Shown here: piece after piece, positions 45,231 through 56,246 of the stretch
Layout: each line of letters begins with the position of its first letter
Numbering within the stretch: position 1 is the stretch's first letter
Source: Pantoea agglomerans
Lineage (GTDB): Bacteria; Pseudomonadota; Gammaproteobacteria; Enterobacterales; Enterobacteriaceae
DNA length: 64,000 bases
NCBI RefSeq assembly: GCF_021397715.1
Contig: NZ_CP090207.1
Span: forward strand, 1,364,001 to 1,428,000
Reading direction: 5' to 3'
The notes under the pieces: generated by a model
What the model was told of the DNA's origin: nothing
Databases searched by the model: none
What the model saw: only the letters and a program-made list of their open reading frames with translations
Translations under genes and position numbers: made by a program

Positions 45231-46427
45231 GTGCGCAAGGAAAAGAATTCGCCGATAGGGTTGGTGGTCATCCTCGGTCTGTTAGCGATGCTGATGCCGC
45301 TGTCGATTGACATGTATCTGCCGGCAATGCCGCAAATTGCCCGTGAATTTGGCGTCTCTGCCGGTAGCGTGCAGATGACGCTCAATCTTTATATCCTTGG
45401 TTTTGCCATTGGTCAGCTGATTTACGGACCGCTGGCTGACAGCTATGGCCGTAAGCCGGTGATTGCGCTGGGTACCCTGATTTTCGCCGTCGCCGCGGCA
45501 GCCTGTGCGCTGTCGCAGAGTATCGATCAGCTGATCGCCATGCGTTTTCTGCATGGTTTATCTGCCGCCGCCGCCAGCGTGGTGATCAATGCCCTGATGC
45601 GCGACAGTTACTCGAAAGAGGACTTCTCGCGCATGATGTCCTTCGTGATGCTGATCACCACCATTGCGCCGCTGCTGGCACCGATCATCGGCGGCTGGCT
45701 GCTGCTGATCTGGAACTGGCACGCCATCTTCTGGGCGCTCTCGGCTGCCGCGGTGGTCACCGCCGTGCTGGTGACCACGCAGATTCGTGAAACCCTGAAG
45801 CCCGAGCAGCGACAGCGTTTTCATCTGCGTACCACGCTGGGTAATTTTGTCATTCTGTTCCGGCACAAGCGCGCGTTCAGCTACATGCTGTCGAGCGGCT
45901 TCTCGTTTGCCGGGCTGTTTACCTTTCTCAACGCCGGCCCCTTTGTCTACATTGAACTGAACCACGTCTCACCGCAAAATTTTGGCTATTACTTTGGCCT
46001 TAACGTGGTGTTCCTGTTCATCTTAACCCTGATCAACAGCCGCGCGGTGCGCCGGTTTGGTCCGGTGGCGATGTTCCGGCTGGGACTGTTAATTCAGTTC
46101 TGTATGGGAATCTGGCTGCTGATCGTCAGTGTGCTCGATCTCGGTTTTCTGCCGCTGGTGATGGGCGTGGCGATGTTTATTGGCTGCGTGTCGATGGTCT
46201 CATCGAATGCAATGGCGGTGATCCTCGACGAATTTCCGCATATGGCGGGCACCGCCTCTTCGCTGGCCGGCACGCTGCGCTTTGGCGTCGGCGCGCTGGT
46301 GGGCGCACTGCTGTCGCTGGTCAGCTTTAACAGTGCCTGGCCGATGGTCGGCACCATCGCATTGTGCGCGACGCTCTCTCTGCTGCTTTTTTTCTACGCT
46401 TCCCGTCCTCGATCCGCCTCGCGTTAA
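45231..46427 (+). CDS. bcr: Bcr/CflA family drug-efflux transporter
   Basis: Bcr is a 12-helix major facilitator pump linked to bicyclomycin and sulfonamide resistance and dipeptide export. The 398-residue protein has the family signatures [15 protein letters not shown] in TM1, the loop [13 protein letters not shown] between TM2 and TM3, and [21 protein letters not shown] in the C-terminal half. It starts at a GTG at 45231, with AGGAGAG 8 nt upstream. Sequence and position after rsuA match E. coli bcr closely. Confidence 0.93.
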   Translation: MRKEKNSPIGLVVILGLLAMLMPLSIDMYLPAMPQIAREFGVSAGSVQMTLNLYILGFAIGQLIYGPLADSYGRKPVIALGTLIFAVAAAACALSQSIDQLIAMRFLHGLSAAAASVVINALMRDSYSKEDFSRMMSFVMLITTIAPLLAPIIGGWLLLIWNWHAIFWALSAAAVVTAVLVTTQIRETLKPEQRQRFHLRTTLGNFVILFRHKRAFSYMLSSGFSFAGLFTFLNAGPFVYIELNHVSPQNFGYYFGLNVVFLFILTLINSRAVRRFGPVAMFRLGLLIQFCMGIWLLIVSVLDLGFLPLVMGVAMFIGCVSMVSSNAMAVILDEFPHMAGTASSLAGTLRFGVGALVGALLSLVSFNSAWPMVGTIALCATLSLLLFFYASRPRSASR

Positions 46428-46741
46428 GCGGGCTTAGTCGATCAGGCCGCTACGGTTACGCCGGGCGGTCCGATCGGTTACGTCACTTTGTTTCTATAAT
46501 GTGAAAATATTTAGCTAATAAAGTAACCATATTGCGTCTAAAATGATTGTTAAGTGCTGCCGAACGCGGTACATATAGCCTGAATTGCGATACCACTCGC
46601 AAAAAAATAAATTCAGCGATCCGCTTTGGTGTGAATTGAGAAGGCGGGCCTTGACGTCCCGTTTCTGACGGTACCCGGCATCGGGTCAGGCGTCACTGGC
46701 GTGGATGGCGAAGTAAATTTCTCTTGGGGACATTGATAACT
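46428..46741 (+). promoter_or_regulatory. Gap and possible promoter before yejG
   Basis: No gene is seen in these 314 bases. A consensus TATAAT at 46495-46500 with no good -35 is the best promoter candidate for yejG, and would give a leader of about 235 nt. GGGGA at 46726-46730 may be the yejG ribosome binding site, although its spacing is long. Confidence 0.35.
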
Positions 46742-47062
46742 ATGCTGCAACTTTCGATTGTGCATCGCTTGCCACAGCGTTTTCGCTGGGCCAGCGATCA
46801 TCATAGTGCCATCGAAGCAGATGACGGCACGCTGGACGATCAGGATTTTATCGCGCTGCGTCTGATCAGCCATGACGGTATTCCGGCGTGGGAGATCCTG
46901 CAGCAGCTCAAAGAGGTGCTGGCTGACATTCAGGTCGATTGTAAAGTGGCCGAATGTGAAGGGCAGCCCTGTCTGTTTATCCAGCGCAGCGACGAGAGCG
47001 CGACTAACTGCTGCCTGAAAAATCAGGGCGTGGCGATTGCCGAAACCTTTATCGCGGGTTGA
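46742..47062 (+). CDS. yejG: YejG family protein
   Basis: This is a 106-residue protein of unknown function conserved in enterobacteria. It is recognised by MLQLSIVHRLPQ at the start, the ECEGQPCLFIQRSDE block and the end LKNQGVAIAE. The ATG at 46742 matches the E. coli N-terminus closely; a TTG at 46724 would add six unconserved residues. Its last 14 bases overlap the end of the convergent yejF. In E. coli yejG is linked to aminoglycoside tolerance, but nothing here shows a role. Confidence 0.9.
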   Translation: MLQLSIVHRLPQRFRWASDHHSAIEADDGTLDDQDFIALRLISHDGIPAWEILQQLKEVLADIQVDCKVAECEGQPCLFIQRSDESATNCCLKNQGVAIAETFIAG

Positions 47063-48653
47063 GTTGCGCTGAGCGCAGCAGCTCGCGCGTATATTCCGCA
47101 GCCGGCGACGCAAACAGCGTCTCACATTCCCCCTGTTCCACCACCTCTCCCTGACGCAGCACAATAAGCTGATGGCACAGCGCGCGCACCACCTCAAGAT
47201 CGTGACTGATAAACAGATAGCTCAGCTGACGCTGCTGCTGCAACCGGCGTAACAGCGTCAGAATCTGTTTTTGTACCGTGCGATCCAGTGACGAGGTGGG
47301 TTCATCCAACACCAGCATCTCCGGTTCGAGGATCAGCGCACGCGCAATCGCGATACGTTGCCGCTGACCGCCGGAAAATTCAGCCGGATAGCGATGGCGG
47401 CTTTCAGCCTCCAGCCCGACCTCTGCCATCACGGCCTTAACCCGCTGCTCCTGCTGTTGGGCGCTGAGCTCAGGCTGATGCACCGCCAGCCCTTCGGCAA
47501 TAATCTGCTGAACCGTCATCCGCGGATTAAGCGAAGAGTTCGGGTCCTGAAACACCACCTGAATCCGCTGGCGCAGTGGCAGCAGTTGCCGCCGAGACAG
47601 CTGATGCAGCGGCTGGCCGTCGAACCAGACCTCGCCACCGGCCTCAATCAGCCGCAGCAGCGCCAGCCCGGTAGTGCTTTTTCCTGAGCCGGATTCGCCT
47701 ACCAGCCCGAGGCTTTCGCCGCGCCGCAGCGTAAAACTCAGTGCCGAAAGCGCCCGTTTTTCGCCCACCCGGCGGCGGAACAGACCGCTGCGCAGCGGGA
47801 AGCTGACCTGAAGTTGATCGACCCGCAGAATTTCCGGCGCGTCGGCGGGCAGCGGCAGCGGTTTCCCTTCCGGCTCGGCCGCCAGCAGTTGCTGAGTATA
47901 AGGATGCTGCGGCTGGCTCAGCAGCGTCTGACAGCGATTCTGCTCAACCATCTTTCCCTGACGCATCACGCTGACGGTATCGGCCAGCTGACGCACAATA
48001 TTCAGGTTATGGGTGATAAACAGCATCCCCATATTAAATTCACGTTGCAGCTCGCGCAGCAGCCGCAGAATCTGTGCCTGTACCGTCACATCCAGCGCGG
48101 TGGTCGGTTCATCAGCAATCAGTAATGCAGGCCGGGTGAGCAACGCCATGGCGATCATCACCCGCTGTCGTTCACCACCGGAAAGCTGATGCGGGAAATC
48201 GTTTAGCCGGCTGGCCGGCTGGCGAATCCCGACCCGCTCCAGCACGCCAAGAATTTCACCGCGCGCCGCCGCAGGTCGTAATCCGCGATGCAGCGACAGC
48301 ACTTCATACAGCTGCTTCTCCACGTTATGCAACGGATTCAGCGACACCATCGGCTCCTGAAAGATCATCGCGATCTGGTCGCCGCGAATGCCGCGCAGCC
48401 GCTGCTCGCTGGCACGCAACAGATCCTCACCGTTAAACAGAATCTCACCGCCCGGATACGCCACCGTCGAGGGATGCAGCAGCCGCATCACCGATAGGGC
48501 AGTCACGCTTTTGCCGGAACCGGACTCGCCGACCAGCGCCAGGGTTTCGCCGGCTTCGACGCGTAATGAAACCTCATCAACCACCTGATGCAGCTGCTCG
48601 CCCTGACGAAAGGCGACAGAAAGATGGTTGATAGCAAGCAGTGGCGTAGCCAT
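47049..48653 (-). CDS. yejF: Peptide ABC importer, fused double ATPase YejF
   Basis: This 534-residue protein supplies both nucleotide-binding domains of the YejABEF importer, which takes up oligopeptides including microcin C and defends against antimicrobial peptides. Each half has a full set of motifs: Walker A GESGSGKS (twice), signatures LSGGERQRV and FSGGQRQRI, and Walker [10 protein letters not shown] and MLVLDEPTS. The start follows the yejE stop directly, with no gap. It is the last gene of the operon and converges on yejG. Length and order match E. coli. Confidence 0.95.
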   Translation of the reverse strand: MATPLLAINHLSVAFRQGEQLHQVVDEVSLRVEAGETLALVGESGSGKSVTALSVMRLLHPSTVAYPGGEILFNGEDLLRASEQRLRGIRGDQIAMIFQEPMVSLNPLHNVEKQLYEVLSLHRGLRPAAARGEILGVLERVGIRQPASRLNDFPHQLSGGERQRVMIAMALLTRPALLIADEPTTALDVTVQAQILRLLRELQREFNMGMLFITHNLNIVRQLADTVSVMRQGKMVEQNRCQTLLSQPQHPYTQQLLAAEPEGKPLPLPADAPEILRVDQLQVSFPLRSGLFRRRVGEKRALSALSFTLRRGESLGLVGESGSGKSTTGLALLRLIEAGGEVWFDGQPLHQLSRRQLLPLRQRIQVVFQDPNSSLNPRMTVQQIIAEGLAVHQPELSAQQQEQRVKAVMAEVGLEAESRHRYPAEFSGGQRQRIAIARALILEPEMLVLDEPTSSLDRTVQKQILTLLRRLQQQRQLSYLFISHDLEVVRALCHQLIVLRQGEVVEQGECETLFASPAAEYTRELLRSAQLNPR

Positions 48654-49676
48654 TCAGACTCCGTTACCCGGATCGAAGGCGTCACGTACCGCTTCGCCGA
48701 TAAAAATCAGTAGCGACAGCAGGATCGCCAGTGAGAAAAAGCCCGCCAGGCCCAGCCAGGGCGCCTGCAGATTATTTTTACCCTGCAGCAGCAGTTCTCC
48801 CAGCGACGGCGAACCCAGCGGCAAACCGAATCCGAGGAAATCGAGAGAGGTCAGCGTGGTAATCGATCCACACAGGATAAACGGCAGGAAAGTCAGGGTA
48901 GCCACCATCGCATTTGGCAGCATGTGGCGCAGCATAATCCGGCTGTCACTGATCCCCAGCGCCTGGGCCGCGCGAATGTAGTCGAAGTTTCGGGTGCGCA
49001 GAAACTCGGCCCGTACCACGCTGACCAGGCTCATCCAGCCAAAGGTTACCGTGACCAGCAGCAGCCACCAGAAACCGGGCTGAATCACGCTGGAGAGCAA
49101 AATCAGCAGAAACAGCGAGGGCATACCGGACCAGACTTCAATCAGTCGTTGTCCGATCAGATCCACTCTGCCGCCGAAATAGCCCTGTACCGCGCCGACC
49201 ACCATGCCGATCACGCTGGAAAACAGCGTCAGCAGCAGGCCAAACAGCAGTGAAATGCGCGTGCCGTACAGCAGGCGAGCCATTACGTCACCGCCGGTCG
49301 CGTCGGTGCCGAGCCAGTTCTGCGCCGACGGCGGTGAAGGGAAGGGCACCTGAGTAGCAAAATTGATGGTGCTGTCGCTGAAGCGGATCGGTGCCCAAAT
49401 CGCCCAGCCCTGCTGATCGATGCGCTGCCGCAGCCAGGGGTCCTGATAGTCGGCGGTGGTTGGCAGCACCCCGCCATAATCGGTCTCGCTGTAATCCACC
49501 AGCAACGGGAAATACCAGCGCTGCTGGTAATGCACCAGCAGCGGCTTGTCATTGGCGATCAGTTCGGCGCCCAGCGACAGCAGGAAAATCAACAGGAAAA
49601 TCCACAGCGACCAGTAGCCGCGTCGGTTATGACGAAAGCGCTGCCAGCGCTGCTGATTCAGGGGAGACAAGCGCAT
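48654..49676 (-). CDS. yejE: Peptide ABC importer permease YejE
   Basis: This 340-residue inner membrane permease belongs to the DppC/OppC type. It has an N-terminal cytoplasmic start and TM1 (YWSLWIFLLIFLLSL), a periplasmic segment containing the ETDYGGVLPTTADYQDPW sequence characteristic of YejE, and five further helices. The EAA loop with FDYIRAAQALGIS contacts the ATPase. Its ATG overlaps the yejB stop (ATGA), indicating coupled translation within yejABEF. Confidence 0.95.
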   Translation of the reverse strand: MRLSPLNQQRWQRFRHNRRGYWSLWIFLLIFLLSLGAELIANDKPLLVHYQQRWYFPLLVDYSETDYGGVLPTTADYQDPWLRQRIDQQGWAIWAPIRFSDSTINFATQVPFPSPPSAQNWLGTDATGGDVMARLLYGTRISLLFGLLLTLFSSVIGMVVGAVQGYFGGRVDLIGQRLIEVWSGMPSLFLLILLSSVIQPGFWWLLLVTVTFGWMSLVSVVRAEFLRTRNFDYIRAAQALGISDSRIMLRHMLPNAMVATLTFLPFILCGSITTLTSLDFLGFGLPLGSPSLGELLLQGKNNLQAPWLGLAGFFSLAILLSLLIFIGEAVRDAFDPGNGV

Positions 49677-50767
49677 CAGCGGCCCTCGAAATCAATGCGG
49701 GGATCGACCAGCGTATAAGTTAAGTCACTGAGAATATTCATCAGCAGGCCGATCAGGGTAAAAATATAGAGCGTACCGAACATCACCGGATAGTCGCGTT
49801 GCAGCGTGGCATCGTAGCCCAGCAATCCCAGTCCGTTAAGTGAAAATATCACCTCAATCAGTACCGAACTGGTGAAGAACATGCTGATAAAGGTGGCGGG
49901 GAAGCTGGCGATCACCAGCAGCATCGCATTGCGAAACACATGATGGTAGAGAATGCGGCGCTCCGGCACGCCTTTGGCGCGGGCGGTGACCACGTAGAGT
50001 TTACGGATCTCATCCAGAAAGGCATTCTTCGTCAGCATGGTCAGAGTGGCAAAGCCGCCAATCACCGTGGCCAGTACCGGCAGCGCGATGTGCCAGAAGT
50101 AATCGAGTACCTGGCCGTACCAGGGCAGGCTGTCATGCTGCGGTGAGGTGAGACCGCGCAGTGGAAACCAGTCGAGATAGCTGCCGCCGGCAAACAGCAC
50201 GATCAGCATGATGCCAAACAGAAAAGCCGGAATGGAGTAGCCAATAATGATGAAGGTGCTGCTCCAGATATCAAAGGCGCTGCCATTGCGCACCGCTTTG
50301 CGAATGCCCAGTGGAATCGACACCAGATAGATAATCAGCGTGCTCCACAGGCCGAGGCTGATCGAGACCGGCAAACTCTCTTTAACCAGCTGAAGCACCG
50401 AGGCGCTGCGAAACAGGCTGTCGCCGAAGTCAAAACGGGCATAGTTCCACAACATCTCGCCATAGCGCTGCCAGATCGGCTTATCAAAGCCGTAGCGCTG
50501 CTTAATCTCGGCAATCACCTCCGGGTCCAGACCGCGCGCGCCGCGATACTGGTTATCACCGGGATTCAGTGCATTCAGGCTGGCGCGGGACGCCGCGCTG
50601 TCGGCACGGCCGCTCGCCAGCCCTGTAGTCTGACCAAACTGAATATTGGCCAGCGCCTGATCCACCGGACCGCCAGGCGCAATCTGCACAATAAAAAAGT
50701 TAAGGGTGATGATCGCCCACAGCGTGGGAATAATCAGCAACAGCCTGCGCAGAAAGTAAGTTGCCAA
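49676..50767 (-). CDS. yejB: Peptide ABC importer permease YejB
   Basis: This 363-residue permease of the DppB/OppB type pairs with YejE. It has TM1 ([19 protein letters not shown]), the family sequence [15 protein letters not shown], a long YejB-specific periplasmic insert ([20 protein letters not shown]) and the EAA loop ([16 protein letters not shown]). It starts 11 nt after the yejA stop, with AAGGAG 6 nt upstream of the ATG, and overlaps yejE. Confidence 0.95.
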   Translation of the reverse strand: MATYFLRRLLLIIPTLWAIITLNFFIVQIAPGGPVDQALANIQFGQTTGLASGRADSAASRASLNALNPGDNQYRGARGLDPEVIAEIKQRYGFDKPIWQRYGEMLWNYARFDFGDSLFRSASVLQLVKESLPVSISLGLWSTLIIYLVSIPLGIRKAVRNGSAFDIWSSTFIIIGYSIPAFLFGIMLIVLFAGGSYLDWFPLRGLTSPQHDSLPWYGQVLDYFWHIALPVLATVIGGFATLTMLTKNAFLDEIRKLYVVTARAKGVPERRILYHHVFRNAMLLVIASFPATFISMFFTSSVLIEVIFSLNGLGLLGYDATLQRDYPVMFGTLYIFTLIGLLMNILSDLTYTLVDPRIDFEGR

Positions 50768-50778
50768 CGTTCCACTCC

Positions 50779-52590
50779 TTAGCGTTTGCTGGCCGGCAGC
50801 CCGGCAGCTTTGTTCACGTCATACCACCAGTTTTCCAGCCCGAGGCTGTAAGCCGGTTTGCCGGCCGGATGGGAAAATTTATCCCAGTACGCCAGCCGTT
50901 GCTCTGCGTTGTACCACATCGGGATCATATAGGCATTCCACAACAGAATACGATCCAGCACCTGTGCCAGCGGCCGAATCGCCGGAAGATCGCCGTGATG
51001 CGCCACAATCTGTTTCACGAAGTGATCGACCAGCGGATCTTTAACCCGCGCAGTATTCCACGACGAGGCGATGTAATCTGACTGCCAGTAAACCTGCAGG
51101 CTGGAGGAGGGGATCGGCATCGCGCCATAAACGGTGGCGATCATCTCGTAGTCGCCTTCGCGTAACCGCCGCAGATACTGTGAACTGTCAACCTGACGCA
51201 GGTTGAGAGTGATGCCGAGTCGCGACAGATTGTGCTGCAACGGCAGCGCCCATTCGGTATTGGTCCCGCTGCGCAACAGCAGTTCAACCTTAAACGGCTG
51301 ACCGGTTTTCGCGTTCACCAGTCGGCGATCGTTAATCTGCCAGCCCGCCTGTTTCAGCAAGGCAAATGCCCGTAACAGACTGGCGCGATCGTAACCGCTG
51401 CCGTCGGTAACGGGCGGATGGTAAGGCTGAGTGAAGAGTTCAGGCGGCAACTGCGCGCGCCACGGGGCCAGCAACGCCTGCTGCTGCGCGTCGGGCAGGC
51501 CGCTGGCCGCAAAGTCGGTATTCTGGAAATAGCTGCTGGCACGCTGATAAGCGCCATAGAACAGGGCTTTGTTCATCCACTCGAAATCAAACGCCAGCGT
51601 CAGCGCCTGCCGGACCCGACGATCGTGGAACAGCGGTTTTTCGTTGTTAAACGCCAGCCAGCGGGTATCAATGGCGGCTTCGTTTGGCAACGTCTCTTTC
51701 ACAATACTGTGATCGTCAAAATGGCGGCCGCGATATTGCGTGGCCCATTTTTTGGCCGAGGTCTCTTCCCGCAAATCGAATGCACCCGCTTTGAAGGCTT
51801 CAAACGCCACGTTGTCATCCAGATAGTAGTCGTAGCGGATGCGGTCGAAATTAAAACGCCCGCGGTTAACCGGCAGATCGGCGGCCCAGTAATCTTTTAC
51901 CCGGCTGTATTCAATAAACTGGCCCAGCTTCCACTTAGTGATGCGATAAGGACCGCTCGACAGCGGCGGTGAACTCAGGGGTTCGTTGAACTTTTTATCG
52001 TGCCAGAATTTTTCCGCCAGCACCGGCAGCGTCAGTAAGCCCAGCATCCGGTCTTTGTCCGGCTGCTGCGCATCAATCCGCACCGTCAGCCGATCCAGCG
52101 CCTTAACGGTCACGCCGCGATAGGCGACGCGAAACTGCGGCACCCCTTCGGTCATAAATTTGGTAAAGGAAAATGCCACATCCCCGGCGGTGATGGGCGT
52201 GCCATCCTGAAAGCGGGCACGGGGATTCAGGCGGATCTCAATCCACGTAAAGTCACTGGCGTAGCGGGCGGACAGGGCAATCAGCGGGTAATAGCTGCCG
52301 GGTTCATCATCTGAACCGGTATAAAGCCCGTCATACAGGGTTTCCGTATTGATGCCGGGATTGCCGCGCGAGGCGTAGCGGTTGAAGTTGTCGTAGGTCC
52401 CCACCACCGCCATGGTGATGCTGCCACCTTTAGGAGCATTGGGATCGGCGTAGTCATAATGGCTGAAGTCGGGCGGGTATTTCGCTTCGCCGGCCTGCGT
52501 GAAGGCGAAACTTTCTTTGATGCTGGCAGCCAGCAACGGGCTGCTGAGCAGACCACACAGCAATAATAATCCAGCACGAAGCAGCACCAC
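50779..52590 (-). CDS. yejA: Periplasmic peptide-binding protein YejA
   Basis: YejA is the solute-binding receptor of the YejABEF importer. The 603-residue product has a signal peptide ([19 protein letters not shown], cleaved before ASIKES) and the extracellular solute-binding family 5 pattern, with [19 protein letters not shown] near the mature start and [20 protein letters not shown] in the middle. It is the first gene of the operon; 27 nt upstream ends pdeN on the same strand, so read-through from pdeN is possible. Confidence 0.95.
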   Translation of the reverse strand: MVLLRAGLLLLCGLLSSPLLAASIKESFAFTQAGEAKYPPDFSHYDYADPNAPKGGSITMAVVGTYDNFNRYASRGNPGINTETLYDGLYTGSDDEPGSYYPLIALSARYASDFTWIEIRLNPRARFQDGTPITAGDVAFSFTKFMTEGVPQFRVAYRGVTVKALDRLTVRIDAQQPDKDRMLGLLTLPVLAEKFWHDKKFNEPLSSPPLSSGPYRITKWKLGQFIEYSRVKDYWAADLPVNRGRFNFDRIRYDYYLDDNVAFEAFKAGAFDLREETSAKKWATQYRGRHFDDHSIVKETLPNEAAIDTRWLAFNNEKPLFHDRRVRQALTLAFDFEWMNKALFYGAYQRASSYFQNTDFAASGLPDAQQQALLAPWRAQLPPELFTQPYHPPVTDGSGYDRASLLRAFALLKQAGWQINDRRLVNAKTGQPFKVELLLRSGTNTEWALPLQHNLSRLGITLNLRQVDSSQYLRRLREGDYEMIATVYGAMPIPSSSLQVYWQSDYIASSWNTARVKDPLVDHFVKQIVAHHGDLPAIRPLAQVLDRILLWNAYMIPMWYNAEQRLAYWDKFSHPAGKPAYSLGLENWWYDVNKAAGLPASKR

Positions 52591-52617
52591 GGTTACGCTC
52601 TCCTGTGATTTTCCGAT

Positions 52618-54180
52618 TCAGGCATTATGACGCTGGAAATAGTCTATCAGCGTTTCAGGCCGCAGCGGTCGACTAAAAATGTAACCCTGAAGATGGGTAA
52701 CACCGCGATTGATCAGCCAGGCGGCCTGTTCACCGGTCTCGACGCCTTCCGCCACGCTTTTAAGATTGAGCTTTTTCGCCAGCTGCAACACCGTATCCAG
52801 CACCGGCGAGGTCAGGGTATCGGTGCCGATGCTCTGAACGAAACCGCGATCGATTTTCAGGTAATCGAAGGCATATTTTTCCAGATAGATCAGCGCGCTG
52901 TGTCCGGTGCCGAAGTCATCAATCGCAATATTGATCTTTTGCTGATGCAGCCACTCAAACAGTTCGCCGACATTTTCATCGCGCACCATGGCTCGTTCAG
53001 TGATTTCAAATACGTAGTTAAAGTGCGCGGCGGGCATGGTGTCGAGCCAGCGCAGCACATCCTGGCGGAAACCGCTATCGGCCAGGTGCAGCGGCGAGAT
53101 ATTCAGACTGAGGCTGGCATGACGGGGAATGGTATGGCAAAGCAGTTGGGCATCGCGGGCGACCAGCTGAAACAGGTGCCGGGTCAGCGGAATAATCAGG
53201 TTCTGCGCTTCGGCGTAACCGATAAACACATCCGGCGGGATCGGTCCCTCAACAGGATGCGTCCAGCGCAGTAGCGCTTCCATACCGTAGGGCTGACCGT
53301 CGTGAGAGGTGACCAGCGGCTGATATTCAATATGAAACTCGCCGCGCTTCATGCCCTGAATCAGATCTTTTCCTGGCCGCTGACAGACCGACAGCAGCAG
53401 CCAGCAGCCGCCGGTGACCAGCACAGAGAGCAGCAGGCTGCTTAGCAGAATATTTTGATAATCGCTGAGCGCCAGCGTGGTGCCATATAACACAAATTGC
53501 AGCGGGTAACCCGGCAGTGACTGTTGCAACAGCGGCGGGGGCAGCAGAGTGTTGTCGATCACGCCTGACTGCCAGCTGGTTAACGCGCTGCGCTGCGCCA
53601 CCAGCGCCATGCCAGAGATCTCTGGCCGCCATGACGGCAACAGCTGATAGGGCGCAAGGGTAATATTGAGAGTGGCAAAGACGCCAGACTGCGCGCTGCC
53701 AGGGTTCCTGATCCACAATGCCAGTGCCGGTTTATCGGGTTGCAATGGGGTTCCGCCCATCAGCTGCAGATCAATATCGCGCGTTGTATCACTCCCTGGT
53801 GATATGACGTTGAGCGGCAGGTTAAAGCTGCCGGTGGCCGATGAGCAAAAGGCGTTACCGTCATTCACCAGCAGAATTGCGCGCAGATTACCGGCAAAGG
53901 CGGCGCGTGAGGTCAGTTCGCGATTGATGGTCTGGCAGGTAGCCTGGGTAAAGGGAAGCAGGGGACTGAGTGTGTTGTTAATCAGTGAGGAGAGCGTTTG
54001 CTGCAGTGCTGTTCGGCTGTTTTCTAATAACTGCTGATGTTGCTGCTCGCGCTTGTGCCAGAGATGGTTAAGCGACAGTGCGGTAAATAATAAAAAGAAC
54101 AGGCAGCCGATCATCGCGCTGCTCCATGCGATTCGACGAGGATAGGTTGCATGGCGCATCAGCGCCCCCGACAGTGGCAT
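52618..54180 (-). CDS. pdeN: Cyclic-di-GMP phosphodiesterase PdeN (Rtn)
   Basis: This 520-residue inner membrane enzyme hydrolyses c-di-GMP. An N-terminal TM helix (about 18-38) and a second one (about 240-262) frame a periplasmic CSS domain with the FCSS motif, whose redox state controls such enzymes. The cytoplasmic EAL domain has EALLRW (the EAL motif), NISP, ITERAM, DDFGTGHSALIYL, KIDRGFV and EGVET, all catalytic blocks intact, so it should be active. It lies between mepS and yejA as in E. coli. It is the only c-di-GMP enzyme in the window, but no link to the adhesin locus 23 kb away is shown. Confidence 0.93.
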   Translation of the reverse strand: MPLSGALMRHATYPRRIAWSSAMIGCLFFLLFTALSLNHLWHKREQQHQQLLENSRTALQQTLSSLINNTLSPLLPFTQATCQTINRELTSRAAFAGNLRAILLVNDGNAFCSSATGSFNLPLNVISPGSDTTRDIDLQLMGGTPLQPDKPALALWIRNPGSAQSGVFATLNITLAPYQLLPSWRPEISGMALVAQRSALTSWQSGVIDNTLLPPPLLQQSLPGYPLQFVLYGTTLALSDYQNILLSSLLLSVLVTGGCWLLLSVCQRPGKDLIQGMKRGEFHIEYQPLVTSHDGQPYGMEALLRWTHPVEGPIPPDVFIGYAEAQNLIIPLTRHLFQLVARDAQLLCHTIPRHASLSLNISPLHLADSGFRQDVLRWLDTMPAAHFNYVFEITERAMVRDENVGELFEWLHQQKINIAIDDFGTGHSALIYLEKYAFDYLKIDRGFVQSIGTDTLTSPVLDTVLQLAKKLNLKSVAEGVETGEQAAWLINRGVTHLQGYIFSRPLRPETLIDYFQRHNA

Positions 54181-54340
54181 GAGGTGCTTCCTCTGATAAA
54201 ATTATTATTATGTTATTGCGCACGACTGCTTCGGTATAAGCGCCTGAGAATATAACGAGAGGACGGGGAATGTCTCGATATTCTTTTGAAAGACAATGGT
54301 TTTCATGCCATCAGTCTCAGGCGGGTAAAGGCAACAGACG

Positions 54341-54367
54341 AAAAAAAACGCTGCGTTAGCAGCGTTT
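54341..54367 (-). terminator. Terminator of mepS
   Basis: A 9-bp stem (AAACGCTGC with GCAGCGTTT) closes a GTTA loop and runs into at least five T residues on the minus strand, about 40 nt after the mepS stop. Confidence 0.9.
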
Positions 54368-54404
54368 CATATTCTCTGGCTGAGAAGGAGATCAAAGGCG
54401 GTAA

Positions 54405-54980
54405 TCAGGTCGGGTTACGACTTAATACGCGTCGCCCTTCACGATAACGCTTTTTCCAGTAATCATCGTTCAGATTTGAAATCATCACACCACTGCTGGT
54501 GGAAGCATGAACGAAGTTATCATTACCGAGATAGATGCCAACATGACGGCCAGTAGAACCGGCACGGAACAGCACCAGATCGCCAGGACGCAGTTTAGTG
54601 CGCGAAATCTCTTTACCGGTGCCCTGCTGCTCTGAGGTAGAGCGCGGCAGTTCTAAGCCAAATTGATCGCGGAAGGTGCGTTGTACAAAGGCGGAACAAT
54701 CGATACCGCGTTTGGTATCGCCACCCAGACGATAGCGCACGCCTTTCCAGACAGCGTATTGATCCATGATGCGCGACTTAACGTCGACGTTACGCACCAT
54801 TTCTTCAAACTCATCCTGAGACGCCTGAAGTAAAAAACCATTGTGGTTGTTAACTTCATGATTCTCGTTATTCGCGTTTTGACCGTTATGGGTACTGCTA
54901 CAAGCTGAGAGGAGAGTTGCCAGTGCCACTGCAGGCACGATTCGCCAGATATATCTCAGTATTGGTTGAGACTTGACCAT
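54405..54980 (-). CDS. mepS: Murein DD-endopeptidase MepS (Spr)
   Basis: MepS is an outer membrane lipoprotein that cuts D-Ala-mDAP cross-links so that peptidoglycan can grow, and its level is controlled by NlpI-Prc proteolysis. The 191-residue precursor has a lipobox ending at Cys27 (LLSAC) and an Asn-rich linker. The NlpC/P60 domain has catalytic Cys95 (GIDCSAF), His146 (RHVGIYLG) and His158 (FVHAS). All catalytic residues are present. The position between lpxT and pdeN matches E. coli. Confidence 0.95.
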   Translation of the reverse strand: MVKSQPILRYIWRIVPAVALATLLSACSSTHNGQNANNENHEVNNHNGFLLQASQDEFEEMVRNVDVKSRIMDQYAVWKGVRYRLGGDTKRGIDCSAFVQRTFRDQFGLELPRSTSEQQGTGKEISRTKLRPGDLVLFRAGSTGRHVGIYLGNDNFVHASTSSGVMISNLNDDYWKKRYREGRRVLSRNPT

Positions 54981-55494
54981 TATTCGGGTTTTCCTTCGAT
55001 GTCCTTACGACAAGATTGTCGCCAGCCAGATGACAAAACAGGGAGATTAATAAGCGAAACAGACTAAGACAATTCCTTAATTACTAAAATGTGTTAATGG
55101 ACACATTTTTACTGTAAAAAAAATCGAATTCTCTGATGCTGTTACCCCACAGCGACTGAGGTTAACTGATTCCAGACGCCGTGGCGAGTGCTTTCAATCA
55201 AATTCTTATAGGTTTTTCTGATGTGAAATCAAACCTTAACACACTGACTAATTTAGCAACAATTGTGGTCAAATGATGGTGAGAGCAGGGGACCAAAATG
55301 GCGCTAATTCGGCCTATAGCCTGCTAATTGAGAATTTTCTTTATGGACAAGCGAACGTGAGGATTATTTGAGCGATGAAGCCGGTCATAACCTTTTCTTT
55401 TAATGGATTTGATTAGCCTGCTAATAGTGCATCGGGTTTTTTTATAAGCGCGGGCGGCTAAGAATAAGGCCATTATTGCACCCGCGCTTATCAT
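54981..55494. promoter_or_regulatory. 514 bp gap upstream of mepS with inverted and direct repeats
   Basis: No gene is seen. AAAATGTGT and ACACATTTT form a perfect 9-bp inverted repeat (55086-55109) about 105 nt before mepS. TAGCCTGCTAAT occurs twice (55317-55328 and 55414-55425), and the second copy lies in a palindrome ATTAGC-ct-GCTAAT. An 11-bp inverted repeat ATAAGCGCGGG/CCCGCGCTTAT (55444-55491) with a 26-nt loop follows lpxT and may be its terminator, although no T-tract follows. Confidence 0.5.
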
Positions 55495-56214
55495 TCAGGC
55501 CAGGGGCTTATATTTACCCGGCAATTTGCGATAAAACCAATTAACCAGCAGATCGCTGGCCGGAGTTAATAACCACCAGCTTAATCCCACTAATACCACT
55601 GAAAGGGAACCGACAGCGATATCGGTGAACCAGTGCGCGCCCGCCATCACCCGTGGCAGTGAAAAAATAACCACAATCGCCGCCGCAATTAAAAAACGTC
55701 CGAAACCAAAATAACGCCAGATAAAGCAGGCGAAGATCATCAGCATCATGCCGTGGTCGCCAGGGAAACTGTCTTTCGAGGCATCTTTGGCCGGAATACC
55801 GGTCAGTTCACTGACCCGATGGACGTTTTCGAAGAACAGCGTCGGGCTGGAATGCTTCACCGGCAGCAGATGGCCCAGCTGGTTGAGCACCACCGCGGTG
55901 AGCAGCATGGTAATGCCGATAGCCAGCATCCGTCGCCGTGCCTGCGGGGTTTCTCCTCGCCAGATCGACAGATAAAGCAGGCCCATCGCCAGCAGCGAGA
56001 CCGCATCAAAGCCACGATAGTTAGTGATCGCCACCAGCAGCGCAAAGCCGGAATGGATAATCATCTGGCTATTAAAGCCAAAGAAAATGGATTTATCGAC
56101 GCCATACCAGAAACCATGTTCAGGTGGCAGATACCATGACAGGAATAGCACCACACCTAATGCGTTCAGCAGCAGGATGGTTATAAGGCGAGTTACGCGC
56201 ATAGTTAAACTCAT
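55495..56214 (-). CDS. lpxT: Lipid A 1-diphosphate synthase LpxT
   Basis: LpxT moves a phosphate from undecaprenyl diphosphate to lipid A in the inner membrane. The product has about six TM helices and the PAP2 phosphatase motifs KDASKDSFPGDHGMM and GAHWFTDIAVGS with the catalytic histidines. From 56214 it has 239 residues; a second ATG at 56202 gives 235 and is equally possible, and neither has a strong ribosome binding site. It lies 32 nt after yeiR and is probably co-transcribed with it, which would also place it under the Zur-like site upstream of yeiR. Confidence 0.9.
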   Translation of the reverse strand: MSLTMRVTRLITILLLNALGVVLFLSWYLPPEHGFWYGVDKSIFFGFNSQMIIHSGFALLVAITNYRGFDAVSLLAMGLLYLSIWRGETPQARRRMLAIGITMLLTAVVLNQLGHLLPVKHSSPTLFFENVHRVSELTGIPAKDASKDSFPGDHGMMLMIFACFIWRYFGFGRFLIAAAIVVIFSLPRVMAGAHWFTDIAVGSLSVVLVGLSWWLLTPASDLLVNWFYRKLPGKYKPLA

Positions 56215-56246
56215 ATTTAAAAAAATAACCGCCGACGATACCCTTG

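Noticed and set aside
52618..54180. pdeN as the c-di-GMP controller of the adhesin locus
   Set aside because: It is in its normal conserved position 23 kb away; nothing in the sequence links it to the adhesin.
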